NCBI GenBank assembly: GCA_900557175.1 | Contig: USSL01000086.1 | Coordinates: 1 to 7,161 of the forward strand | Source: an uncultured Eubacteriales bacterium | GTDB taxonomy: Bacteria; Bacillota; Clostridia; Lachnospirales; Lachnospiraceae | Direction: 5' to 3' | Length of the DNA: 7,161 nucleotides | In this document: positions 1-6,348 of the stretch, piece after piece | Layout of the letters: every line of letters begins with the position of its first letter | Position numbering within the stretch: position 1 is the stretch's first letter | Notes under the pieces: model-generated | The model's database searches: none | The model's input: only the letters and a program-made list of their open reading frames with translations | What the model was told of the DNA's origin: nothing | Position numbers and translations under genes: made by a program

Positions 1-1
1 A

Positions 2-895
2 AGAGACGGAAAAAAGGTGATGGATCTTGTGACGGCTGAAACGTCTCCAAAGGAGCTTTCCCACTATATGATCGGCCGGGAACTGAATGCAGATTTTCAA
101 GCAAGAGAGACGGCGGTCAGTGAGACGGCGCTTTTGCTGAGCGGCATTACAGTAAAAAAAGGACATAAACGTCCATTGCTCGATGATATTAACCTTGAAG
201 TGAAAAAGGGTGAGATTTTAGGTATTGCCGGTGTGGACGGCAACGGTCAGAAGGAGCTGGCGGAGGTTATTGCGGGCATTATGAAGCCGAGCGGCGGCAA
301 GCTTACATTTATGGGAAAAGATATGACTTCACAGAAAGTAAAAGAGCGGTTTAAGAGCGGAATTTCCTATATTTCTGATGACAGACATGCCGATGGGCTC
401 GTGCTTGATATGAGTCTTGCCGATAATATGATTCTTCGTCAATACGGTGAATATCCGTATTCAAAGGCAGGATTTTTTAATAAACGCTGGATTAAAGAAG
501 CGGCGATGAATGCCATTGAAAATTATAGAATTAAGACATCAGGAAAGTCCACAAGCGATACGCCTGTAAAGCTGATGTCCGGCGGTAATCAGCAGAAGGT
601 TGTGCTTGCGAGAGAGATTACGGATAAAGCAAGCCTGATTATTGCAAGTCAGCCGACAAGAGGACTTGATATCGGCGCTACAGAGTTTGTCAGAAAAGTG
701 CTTATGGAGCAGCGCAATTTAGGAAAGAGTGTTATTTTAATTTCCGCGGATTTGGAGGAAATTATGCAGCTTTCCGACAGAGTAGCCGTAATGTTTGGCG
801 GCAAAATTGCCGGTGTACTCGAACATAGCGATATTACATTAGATAAGCTCGGACTGCTTATGGGCGGCATTACAGGAGAGGAGACAGCGGTATGA
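2..895 (+). CDS. Nucleoside/purine ABC transporter ATP-binding protein, C-terminal ATPase domain (5'-partial)
   Basis: This is the ATPase subunit of a BmpA/NupO (YufO)-type nucleoside importer, which powers the two permeases that follow. The reading frame is open to the left edge. The first residues (RDGKKVMDLVTAET, then a MIGREL motif) match the linker between the two ATPase domains of this roughly 500-residue family, so the GTG/ATG at 17/20 is not a real start and the first domain is missing. Numbering from position 2, the second domain shows a degenerate Walker A (GVDGNGQKE, about 77-85, Gln where the P-loop Lys should be), the family's SDDRHADGLVLDMS block (about 125-138), the SGGNQQK signature (about 193-199), and a Walker B reading SQPTRGLD (about 216-223) in place of DEPT. 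SADLEE (about 248-253) sits where the switch His is usually found. Such degeneracy is normal for the second domain of this family. The stop overlaps the next start as ATGA. A related sugar (CUT2) ATPase is the main alternative, but the permease types favour nucleosides. Confidence 0.9.
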   Translation, partial: RDGKKVMDLVTAETSPKELSHYMIGRELNADFQARETAVSETALLLSGITVKKGHKRPLLDDINLEVKKGEILGIAGVDGNGQKELAEVIAGIMKPSGGKLTFMGKDMTSQKVKERFKSGISYISDDRHADGLVLDMSLADNMILRQYGEYPYSKAGFFNKRWIKEAAMNAIENYRIKTSGKSTSDTPVKLMSGGNQQKVVLAREITDKASLIIASQPTRGLDIGATEFVRKVLMEQRNLGKSVILISADLEEIMQLSDRVAVMFGGKIAGVLEHSDITLDKLGLLMGGITGEETAV

Positions 896-1923
896 GTAAG
901 AAAAAACAACTATTAGATATTGTATGGATTATACTGATCACTGTCGCTGTCGGTACAGTGATGATGCTGCTTTGCAATGTCAGTCCGGCAGAAGGCTACA
1001 AGATGTTTTTTAATGGTATTTTTGGTAATGCCAGCAGCTTTGCAGAAGTATTTGTCAAGGCGACGCCGTTAATTCTTACAGGACTCGGCTGTGCAGTTGC
1101 CTTCAGAACAGGTTTCTTCAATATTGGCGCCGAAGGTCAGTTTTATATGGGTGCTATTGCGGCGGCAGCTGTTGCTTTAAACTTAACGGGTGTGCCGGGA
1201 CCGGCAAGAATTGTGCTTTCAATGCTTGCAGGATTTATCTGCGGTGGACTTTGGGCGTTAATTGCGGCGATTTTTAAGGCGAAGTTCGGCATTTCGGAAA
1301 TTATCGTGACAATTATGTTAAATTATATTGCCATCAACTTTTTAGGCATTGCCGTGAGAACATTTCTCATGGATCCGGCCGGCACGGTGCCTCAGTCGGC
1401 GCGCATCGAGTCTTCAGCGGCGTTAAAGCTTCTTATGCCGCCGACACGTCTGAATGCCGGCATTATTATTGCTGTTGCCGCAGTCATTATTGTGTGGGTG
1501 CTTATGGAGAAGACAAAGGTCGGCTATGAAATCAAGGTTGTCGGCTTTAATAAAAGAGCGGCTAAGTGCACAGGTATTTCTGTGATGAAAAATATTGTTA
1601 TTTCCGCTTTCTTAAGCGGCGGTCTTGCCGGTCTTGCCGGTGTGATTGAGGTTATCGGTATTCAAAAGAAGCTGATTGAGGGTATTTCTTCGGACTGTGG
1701 TTATACGGCGGTATTAATTGCGCTGATTGCTTCAAATAACCCGATTGGCGTTTTAATTGCAGCGATCGGTTTTGCAACTATGCAGGTCGGCGCAAATTCT
1801 ATGCAGCGCCAGCTTGGTATTCCGTCAGCCATTGTCAGCATTTTAGTCGGACTTGTCGTGCTGCTTGTCCTCGGAAGAAAGATGTTCCACCTTTCAACCT
1901 TTAAAAAGAAAGAAAAGAATTAA
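892..1923 (+). CDS. Nucleoside ABC transporter permease 1 (NupP/YufP-like)
   Basis: This is the first integral membrane subunit of the nucleoside importer, a member of the BPD_transp_2 (branched-chain/ribose-type) permease family, 343 residues. The N-terminus is basic (MSKKK), followed by a membrane span at about 9-29 and further hydrophobic segments at about 84-98, 107-128, 136-156, 188-205, 234-252, 271-295 and 310-328. Family hallmarks are FRTGFFNIGAEGQ (71-83) and a cytoplasmic KVGYEIKVVGFNKRAA stretch (209-224) that ends in TGIS, the expected contact with the ATPase. A glycine-rich GGLAGLAG helix (243-250) follows. The ATG at 892 overlaps the upstream stop by 4 bases, with the purine-rich AGGAGAGGAG just upstream, which indicates translational coupling to the ATPase. 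The C-terminus is lysine-rich. Sugar specificity cannot be excluded from the permease alone. Confidence 0.9.
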   Translation: MSKKKQLLDIVWIILITVAVGTVMMLLCNVSPAEGYKMFFNGIFGNASSFAEVFVKATPLILTGLGCAVAFRTGFFNIGAEGQFYMGAIAAAAVALNLTGVPGPARIVLSMLAGFICGGLWALIAAIFKAKFGISEIIVTIMLNYIAINFLGIAVRTFLMDPAGTVPQSARIESSAALKLLMPPTRLNAGIIIAVAAVIIVWVLMEKTKVGYEIKVVGFNKRAAKCTGISVMKNIVISAFLSGGLAGLAGVIEVIGIQKKLIEGISSDCGYTAVLIALIASNNPIGVLIAAIGFATMQVGANSMQRQLGIPSAIVSILVGLVVLLVLGRKMFHLSTFKKKEKN

Positions 1924-1935
1924 GGAGGTGCGGTT

Positions 1936-2877
1936 ATGTTAGAACAGATTTTTACATTGACTTTTTTTACAGCATTTTTTACGGCGGCTGTCCGTATGGC
2001 TGTACCGTTAATTTATGCCGCCCTCGGTGAAGTTTTTCTGGAACGTGCCGGTATTTTAAATATCGGCATGGAGGGCGTTATGCTCAGCGGTGCGTTTTTC
2101 TCTTTTGTCGGCGCTTTTTACAGCGGAAGCACGATTGTCGGTTTAATCTGCGGTATGCTCGGCGGCTGTCTTGTCAGCCTGATTCATGGCTTTTTATGTA
2201 TTAAGCTGGCACAGAATCAGTCTGTCAGCGGTATTGCGCTAAACATATTTATGCTTGGTGTGACAAGCTTTGGCTATAAACTGATGAGCGAGGGACAGTC
2301 TTATCAGCAGGTGGCAACACTGGAAACAATTAAAATTCCTGTGCTGTCGGATATTCCGGTAATTGGAGAGGCGCTTTTTAATCAGGATATTATGACATAT
2401 CTTGTTTATGTGCTTGTGATTTTAGCGATTGTATTTTATAAGAAGACGTCGGCGGGACTTGCCTTTTCATCAATCGGCGAGCATCCGAGAGCCGCTGATG
2501 CGGCGGGCATCTCTGTTTATAAATATCAGTGGATTGCTATTATTGTCAATGGTATTATGGGCGGTATCGGCGGCGCCGTACTTGTTCTTGTACAGCTTGG
2601 AAAGTTCTCGGAAAATATGATTTCCGGACGTGGTTATATTGCGCTTGCCGCCGTTATTTTAGGCCGGTATACTCCGCTTGGCAGCTTCGGCGCCGCACTT
2701 GTTTTCGGCGGCGCCAATGCGCTTCAGATTCGTCTCCAGGCACTTGGCGTGCCTCTGCCGACTCAGGCGCTTGCCATGCTTCCGTATATTATTACGCTGA
2801 TTGCGCTGCTTGGCTCTATCGGACGCAGCAATGAGCCGGAAAGTCTTTCAAAGCCGTATATCAGAGGTTCCAGATAA
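1936..2877 (+). CDS. Nucleoside ABC transporter permease 2 (NupQ/YufQ-like)
   Basis: This is the second membrane subunit of the same importer, 313 residues, which pairs with the preceding permease to form the translocation path. It shows the conserved GEVFLERAGILNIGMEGVML block (31-50), the cytoplasmic TSAGLAFSSIGEHPRAADAA stretch (171-190) that should dock on the ATPase, and GRGYIALAAVILGRYTPLG (231-249), typical of the shorter partner of this permease pair. Hydrophobic spans are visible at about 10-30, 45-62, 66-90, 98-115, 152-168, 198-220, 232-262 and 278-294. A near-perfect ribosome binding site, AAGGAGGTG (1922-1930), overlaps the stop of the first permease and fixes the ATG at 1936. 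The 12-base gap supports one transcript with the two upstream genes. The extreme C-terminus is polar and is expected to be cytoplasmic. Confidence 0.9.
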   Translation: MLEQIFTLTFFTAFFTAAVRMAVPLIYAALGEVFLERAGILNIGMEGVMLSGAFFSFVGAFYSGSTIVGLICGMLGGCLVSLIHGFLCIKLAQNQSVSGIALNIFMLGVTSFGYKLMSEGQSYQQVATLETIKIPVLSDIPVIGEALFNQDIMTYLVYVLVILAIVFYKKTSAGLAFSSIGEHPRAADAAGISVYKYQWIAIIVNGIMGGIGGAVLVLVQLGKFSENMISGRGYIALAAVILGRYTPLGSFGAALVFGGANALQIRLQALGVPLPTQALAMLPYIITLIALLGSIGRSNEPESLSKPYIRGSR

Positions 2878-2892
2878 GACAGAAGGTGCAGG

Positions 2893-2909
2893 AGAGCAAA
2901 GATTGCTCT
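2893..2909 (+). other. Short perfect stem-loop ahead of the amidohydrolase ribosome binding site
   Basis: AGAGCAA (2893-2899) and TTGCTCT (2903-2909) form a perfect 7-base-pair stem with a 3-base loop. Two further G-U pairs are possible at the base. No T-run follows, so this is not an intrinsic terminator. It lies between the second permease stop and the AAAGGGG ribosome binding site (2918-2924) of the amidohydrolase. It could protect the mRNA or act as a processing site separating transporter from enzyme expression, but that is inference and it may have no function. Confidence 0.35.
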
Positions 2910-2933
2910 TTGAAATGAAAGGGGATATTACAA

Positions 2934-4319
2934 ATGAGTAAGATTTTAATTAAGAATGCAAAAGCCATCGTGACATGCGATGAGAAGGATAATGTATTTT
3001 ATGACAGTGATATGCTGATTGACGGACCGAAGATCGCGGCAATCGGCAAAGATATTAAGGCAGAGGACGCAGAGGTGATTGATGCATCGGGCAAGTTTGT
3101 TTATCCGGGACTTGTCAATACACATCATCATTTCTTCCAGACCTTTGTCCGCAATATGACAACGATTGATTATCCGAATCTGACAGTGATGGATTGGATT
3201 GATAAGATTTACCGTATTTTCCAGAAAATTGATGATAATGTCATTTACTATTCTTCGCTGACGGCGATGGCTGATCTGTTAAAGCACGGCTGTACAACAG
3301 CCTTTGATCATCAGTATTGCTACACAACGGCGACGGGCAAACGTCCTGTGGACAGACAGATGGAGGCGGCAGCACAGCTTGGTATCCGTTACAGCGCCGG
3401 CCGCGGCGGCAATACACTGCCTAGAGAAAAGGGAAGTTCTATTCCGGCGGCAATGGTTGAGTCTACAGACGAGTTTATTAAAGACTGTGAGCGCCTGATT
3501 GATAAATATCATGATGCAGCGCCGTATGCGATGAATCAGATTATTGTCGCACCGTGCCAGCCGATTAACTGCTATAAGGATACTTTCGTTGAATCCTTAA
3601 AGCTGGCAAGAGATAAGGGTGTGCGCCTTCACACACATCTCGGCGAAGGTGAGAGCGAGGGCATCAAAGAACGTTATGGTGTGAGAACTGTAGAATGGTG
3701 CCGTGAGATGGGTTTTGTCGGCGAAGATGTTTTCTGTGCTCATGCATGGGAATTGACACCGGAGGAATACAAGGTGCTCGCAGAGACGAAGACAGGTATT
3801 TCTCACTGTCCGGCCCCGGCTGTTCTTGGCGGTTTTCCGATTCTTGACATTAAGAAATTGACAGAAATGGGCATTTTAGTCAGCCTTGGCTGTGACGGCT
3901 CTGCGACAAACGACAGCTCCAACGAGCTTGACGCTCTGCGTATGGCTTACTTGATGCAGTCCTATCACACAAAAGAAAGAGGCGGCTGTACATCAGCCTA
4001 CGATATGTTAAAGGTTGCCACAATCAACGGTGCCAAGATGCTCGGACGTCCGGAGCTTGGTTCTCTTGAAATTGAAAAGGGCGCAGACCTCTTTATGATC
4101 GATACGAATAAGCTTGAGCTTACAGGCGCGCTTCATGATCCTAAAAATATGCTGGCGAGAGTCGGTGTTACAGGACCTGTATGGATGACGATGGTCAACG
4201 GTAAGGTTGTTTACAAAGATGGTCATTTGACAGGTGTTGATGAGGAAAAGCTTGCGCGCGAGGGCGAAGAAGTATGTACAAAAGTGCTGAGAAATGAATT
4301 TAAGAATTTTTGGATTTAA
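2934..4319 (+). CDS. Amidohydrolase, 8-oxoguanine deaminase / hydroxydechloroatrazine ethylaminohydrolase-like
   Basis: This is a cytosolic metal-dependent hydrolase of the cog0402 amidohydrolase superfamily, 461 residues, the usual length for the group. It would deaminate a purine- or triazine-like ring. Visible active-site elements are the HxH pair in LVNTHHHFFQTF (H64, H66), HTHLGEGES with metal ligand H235 and the general acid/base E238, H270 in CAHAWELT, and D321 in LGCDGSATNDSSNELDA. The pattern of HHH after LVNT, the SxGRGGN-like stretch near 154-160, the APCQP block (206-210) and DGSATNDSSN (321-330) resembles 8-oxoguanine deaminase more than guanine deaminase or SsnA, as I remember those families. 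The C-terminus returns to the small beta domain (GADLFMID 383-390; VNGKVVYKDG 421-430). The ATG follows AAAGGGG (2918-2924). Its position behind a nucleoside importer supports a role in purine salvage or catabolism. The enzyme class is well supported, but the exact substrate is not. Confidence 0.85.
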   Translation: MSKILIKNAKAIVTCDEKDNVFYDSDMLIDGPKIAAIGKDIKAEDAEVIDASGKFVYPGLVNTHHHFFQTFVRNMTTIDYPNLTVMDWIDKIYRIFQKIDDNVIYYSSLTAMADLLKHGCTTAFDHQYCYTTATGKRPVDRQMEAAAQLGIRYSAGRGGNTLPREKGSSIPAAMVESTDEFIKDCERLIDKYHDAAPYAMNQIIVAPCQPINCYKDTFVESLKLARDKGVRLHTHLGEGESEGIKERYGVRTVEWCREMGFVGEDVFCAHAWELTPEEYKVLAETKTGISHCPAPAVLGGFPILDIKKLTEMGILVSLGCDGSATNDSSNELDALRMAYLMQSYHTKERGGCTSAYDMLKVATINGAKMLGRPELGSLEIEKGADLFMIDTNKLELTGALHDPKNMLARVGVTGPVWMTMVNGKVVYKDGHLTGVDEEKLAREGEEVCTKVLRNEFKNFWI

Positions 4320-4350
4320 TTTAATAATCGTGTGATGGCAGTTTTTTCTT

Positions 4351-4371
4351 TATCTTTATACTATCTTTATG
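4351..4371 (+). promoter_or_regulatory. Candidate KdpE operator (11-base-phased direct repeat)
   Basis: TATCTTTAT occurs at 4351-4359 and again at 4362-4370, one helical turn (11 bases) apart, as expected for head-to-tail binding of an OmpR/PhoB-family dimer. The core reads TTTATA-CTATC-TTTATG (4355-4371). The E. coli KdpE site upstream of kdpFABC, as I recall it, reads TTTATA-CTTTT-TTTACA with the same 11-base phasing. It lies about 80 bases before the kdp start codon and directly upstream of a possible -35 element, the same arrangement as in E. coli. KdpD/KdpE are not in the window, so the regulator is inferred. Confidence 0.55.
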
Positions 4372-4375
4372 CCAT

Positions 4376-4403
4376 TTGCCAATACTTAACACTGTCTTTA
4401 AAT
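4376..4403 (+). promoter_or_regulatory. Possible kdp operon promoter
   Basis: TTGCCA (4376-4381) could serve as a -35 element and TTAAAT (4398-4403) as a weak -10, separated by 16 bases. Transcription would then begin near 4410, leaving a leader of about 40 bases before the small gene at 4449. The poor -10 would fit an activator-dependent promoter, and the KdpE-like repeats end five bases upstream. Competing choices are an extended -10 (TGG-TAGATT, 4410-4418) and TTTAAT (4417-4422), neither of which has a good -35 at normal spacing. The choice is therefore tentative. Confidence 0.35.
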
Positions 4404-4448
4404 GCTTTGTGGTAGATTTAATAGCGAACTAAGAAGGAGGGAGTAAAG

Positions 4449-4550
4449 ATGATGGATTTGCTTATGGCAGCAGTGCTGCTTGTCTGTGTTTTGTCTGTCA
4501 GGCTGTTTATTGACTGGTGTGAAGCGCAGGTTACGCCTAAAAAGAAGTGA
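4449..4550 (+). CDS. KdpF-like small single-span membrane protein
   Basis: This 33-residue reading frame has a strong ribosome binding site, AAGGAGG (4434-4440), 8 bases before the first ATG (4449); a second ATG follows at 4452. The peptide begins MMDLLMAAVLLVCVLS, continues with one Arg at residue 18 into LFIDWCE, and ends with KKK. This gives one hydrophobic span at about 3-21 with a basic C-terminus, suggesting an outside N-terminus and a cytoplasmic C-terminus, as for KdpF. It sits 30 bases upstream of kdpA, the kdpF position. In E. coli the roughly 29-residue KdpF binds between KdpA and KdpB and stabilises the pump. The sequence does not resemble E. coli KdpF beyond being hydrophobic; the xxDWCE ending is more like other tiny peptides that precede kdpA in Gram-positive bacteria. 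That it is translated is likely; that it is a true KdpF orthologue is inferred from position. Confidence 0.75.
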   Translation: MMDLLMAAVLLVCVLSVRLFIDWCEAQVTPKKK

Positions 4551-4580
4551 AAAAGAAAATAAAACAGGAGGCTTTAAGGT

Positions 4581-6323
4581 ATGTTACAAATTATCGTAAC
4601 GCTGGCAATATTTGCGGCACTTGTGATTCCGGTGGGTACCTATATGTATCACATCGCGACAAATCAGAAAACCTTTGCCGACGCTGTGTTTAACAGAGTG
4701 GACGGCGCTATCTACAAGGTATTTAAAATAAGCCGGGCCGGTATGGACTGGAAGCAGTACGCATTAAATCTTTTGATGACAAATGCGGTGATGATTGGCG
4801 TCGGCTATTTGGTTTTAAGACTTCAGGGTATTTTATTTGCCAATCCAAATGGCATTGAAGGCATGGAGTCCACACTTTCGTTTAATACAATCATAAGCTT
4901 TATGACAAATACAAACTTGCAGCATTATTCCGGTGAGTCGGGGCTGAGCTATTTTTCGCAGGTATTTGTTATTATCTTTATGATGTTTACATCGGCAGCC
5001 AGCGGTTATGCCGCATGTATGGCGTTCTGCCGGGGACTTGCGGGAGGACGAAAGGATCTCGGTAACTTTTACGAAGATATGGTGAGAATTACGACACGTA
5101 TTTTAATTCCGTTTGCATTTATCGTCGGTCTGCTTTTAGTCAGTCAGGGCGTGCCTCAGAACTTTATTGAAAATATTACTGTCGGGACGATTGAGGGTAC
5201 GAAGCAGGATTTGGCGATGGGACCGGTGGCGGCGCTGGAATCCATTAAGCATATCGGAACAAACGGCGGCGGCTTTTTCGGCGCCAACTCGGCAACGCCA
5301 TTTGAAAATCCGACGATTATATCCAATATTGCAGAGCTGATTTCTATGATGCTTCTTCCGGGTGCCTGTGTTATTACCTTTGGGCGTATGGTGCATGACC
5401 GCAGAAAAGAGGCGGCTGCAGAAAAGAATGCACTGCTGCCGGCGGCAAAGAAAAGAGTTATTTTTGGCTCTCAGGGACGAGTTATTTTTGCGGCAATGTC
5501 TATGATTTTTTTAATCAGCCTGACGCTTTGTTTTACATCGGAATCTGCGGGAAATCCGGCGCTTGAGCAGGCGGGATTAAGTCAGGAGATGGGCAGCATG
5601 GAGGGCAAGGAGGTCCGGTTCGGCATTGCCCAGTCATCACTTTTTACAACGGTAACGACATCGTTTACGACAGGAACGGTCAACAATATGCATGATACAT
5701 TGACGCCGATGGGCGGCTTTGTACCGCTTTTAAATATGATGCTCAACTGTGTTTTCGGAGGCAAGGGCGTCGGTCTGATGAATATGCTTATGTACGTGAT
5801 TCTGACTGTATTTATATGCGGTCTTATGATTGGGCGTACGCCGGAATATCTCGGAAAGAAGATAGAAGGTAAAGAGATGAAGCTTGTCGCTATTGTGCTT
5901 ATTGTTCATCCGCTTTTAATTCTCGGTTTTTCGGCGCTTGCAGTGGCGTCATCGGCCGGACTTGAGGGTATTACAAATCCGGGCTTCCATGGACTGACGC
6001 AGGTGCTTTACGAATATGCGTCGTCGGCAGCCAATAACGGTTCAGGCTTTGAGGGACTTGCAGACAACAGCTATTTCTGGAACATTACAGCCGGACTTGC
6101 AATGTTCTTCGGAAGATATATAGCAATCGCAGCTCAGCTTGCCATTGCCGGAAGTCTTCTTGCAAAACGGAAGATGAATGAGACGGTCGGAACGCTGAGA
6201 ACAGATAATGTAATTTTTACCCTTGTATTAGTATTTATCGTATATATTTTTGCGGCATTGACATTTTTACCGGCGCTGGCGCTTGGACCAATCGCAGAGC
6301 ATTTGACGCTTTGGATGCCGTAA
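4581..6323 (+). CDS. kdpA: Potassium-transporting ATPase potassium-binding subunit KdpA
   Basis: KdpA is the K+-selecting, channel-like membrane subunit of the KdpFABC pump, which imports K+ when external potassium is scarce. It is 580 residues; the E. coli protein is 557. All four selectivity-filter loops are present: [11 protein letters not shown] (109-119), [19 protein letters not shown] (226-244), [10 protein letters not shown] (363-372) and NNGSGFEGL (485-493). [10 protein letters not shown] (418-427) and [10 protein letters not shown] (521-530) are further family signatures. Two features differ from E. coli KdpA as I recall it: about 22 extra lysine- and alanine-rich residues in the cytoplasmic loop after DRR (about 276-297), which account for nearly all of the length difference, and Thr-Thr (363-364) where E. 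coli has Ser-Cys before the third-filter Gly (365). The start follows ACAGGAGG (4564-4571). The 30-base and 25-base gaps to the neighbouring genes indicate one operon. Confidence 0.97.
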   Translation: MLQIIVTLAIFAALVIPVGTYMYHIATNQKTFADAVFNRVDGAIYKVFKISRAGMDWKQYALNLLMTNAVMIGVGYLVLRLQGILFANPNGIEGMESTLSFNTIISFMTNTNLQHYSGESGLSYFSQVFVIIFMMFTSAASGYAACMAFCRGLAGGRKDLGNFYEDMVRITTRILIPFAFIVGLLLVSQGVPQNFIENITVGTIEGTKQDLAMGPVAALESIKHIGTNGGGFFGANSATPFENPTIISNIAELISMMLLPGACVITFGRMVHDRRKEAAAEKNALLPAAKKRVIFGSQGRVIFAAMSMIFLISLTLCFTSESAGNPALEQAGLSQEMGSMEGKEVRFGIAQSSLFTTVTTSFTTGTVNNMHDTLTPMGGFVPLLNMMLNCVFGGKGVGLMNMLMYVILTVFICGLMIGRTPEYLGKKIEGKEMKLVAIVLIVHPLLILGFSALAVASSAGLEGITNPGFHGLTQVLYEYASSAANNGSGFEGLADNSYFWNITAGLAMFFGRYIAIAAQLAIAGSLLAKRKMNETVGTLRTDNVIFTLVLVFIVYIFAALTFLPALALGPIAEHLTLWMP

Positions 6324-6348
6324 ATCATGCCGGAAAGGAAGAATGAAG

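Noticed and set aside
17..22. GTG/ATG at 17-22 as the true start of the first gene
   Set aside because: The frame is open to the left edge and the residues before it (RDGKK) match the inter-domain linker of double-ATPase ABC proteins, so the gene is simply cut by the window.
649..909. Reverse-strand open frame of 86 codons over the ATPase gene
   Set aside because: It lies antisense to a strongly conserved ATPase domain, has no ribosome binding site that stands out and no recognisable domain; it is a codon-usage shadow. The same applies to the other minus-strand frames across the permeases, amidohydrolase and kdp genes.
1621..1638. Tandem GGTCTTGCC repeat
   Set aside because: It encodes the GLAGLAG glycine-rich helix common in this permease family; a coding feature, not a mobile or regulatory repeat.
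2429..2834. Two alternative-frame + strand open frames inside the second permease
   Set aside because: Both overlap the conserved C-terminal half of the permease in another frame, and their products are Arg/Cys/Tyr-rich with no family features.
4335..4375. Intrinsic terminator formed by ATGGCA and TGCCAT
   Set aside because: The stem is only 6 base pairs with a 29-base loop, and no T-run follows the right arm; the T-run is inside the loop.
4320..4448. A c-di-AMP (ydaO-type) riboswitch controlling kdp
   Set aside because: Such riboswitches do control potassium transporters in Firmicutes, but the stretch is only 129 bases, AT-rich, lacks the expected multi-helix architecture, and the likely promoter leaves only about 40 bases of leader.
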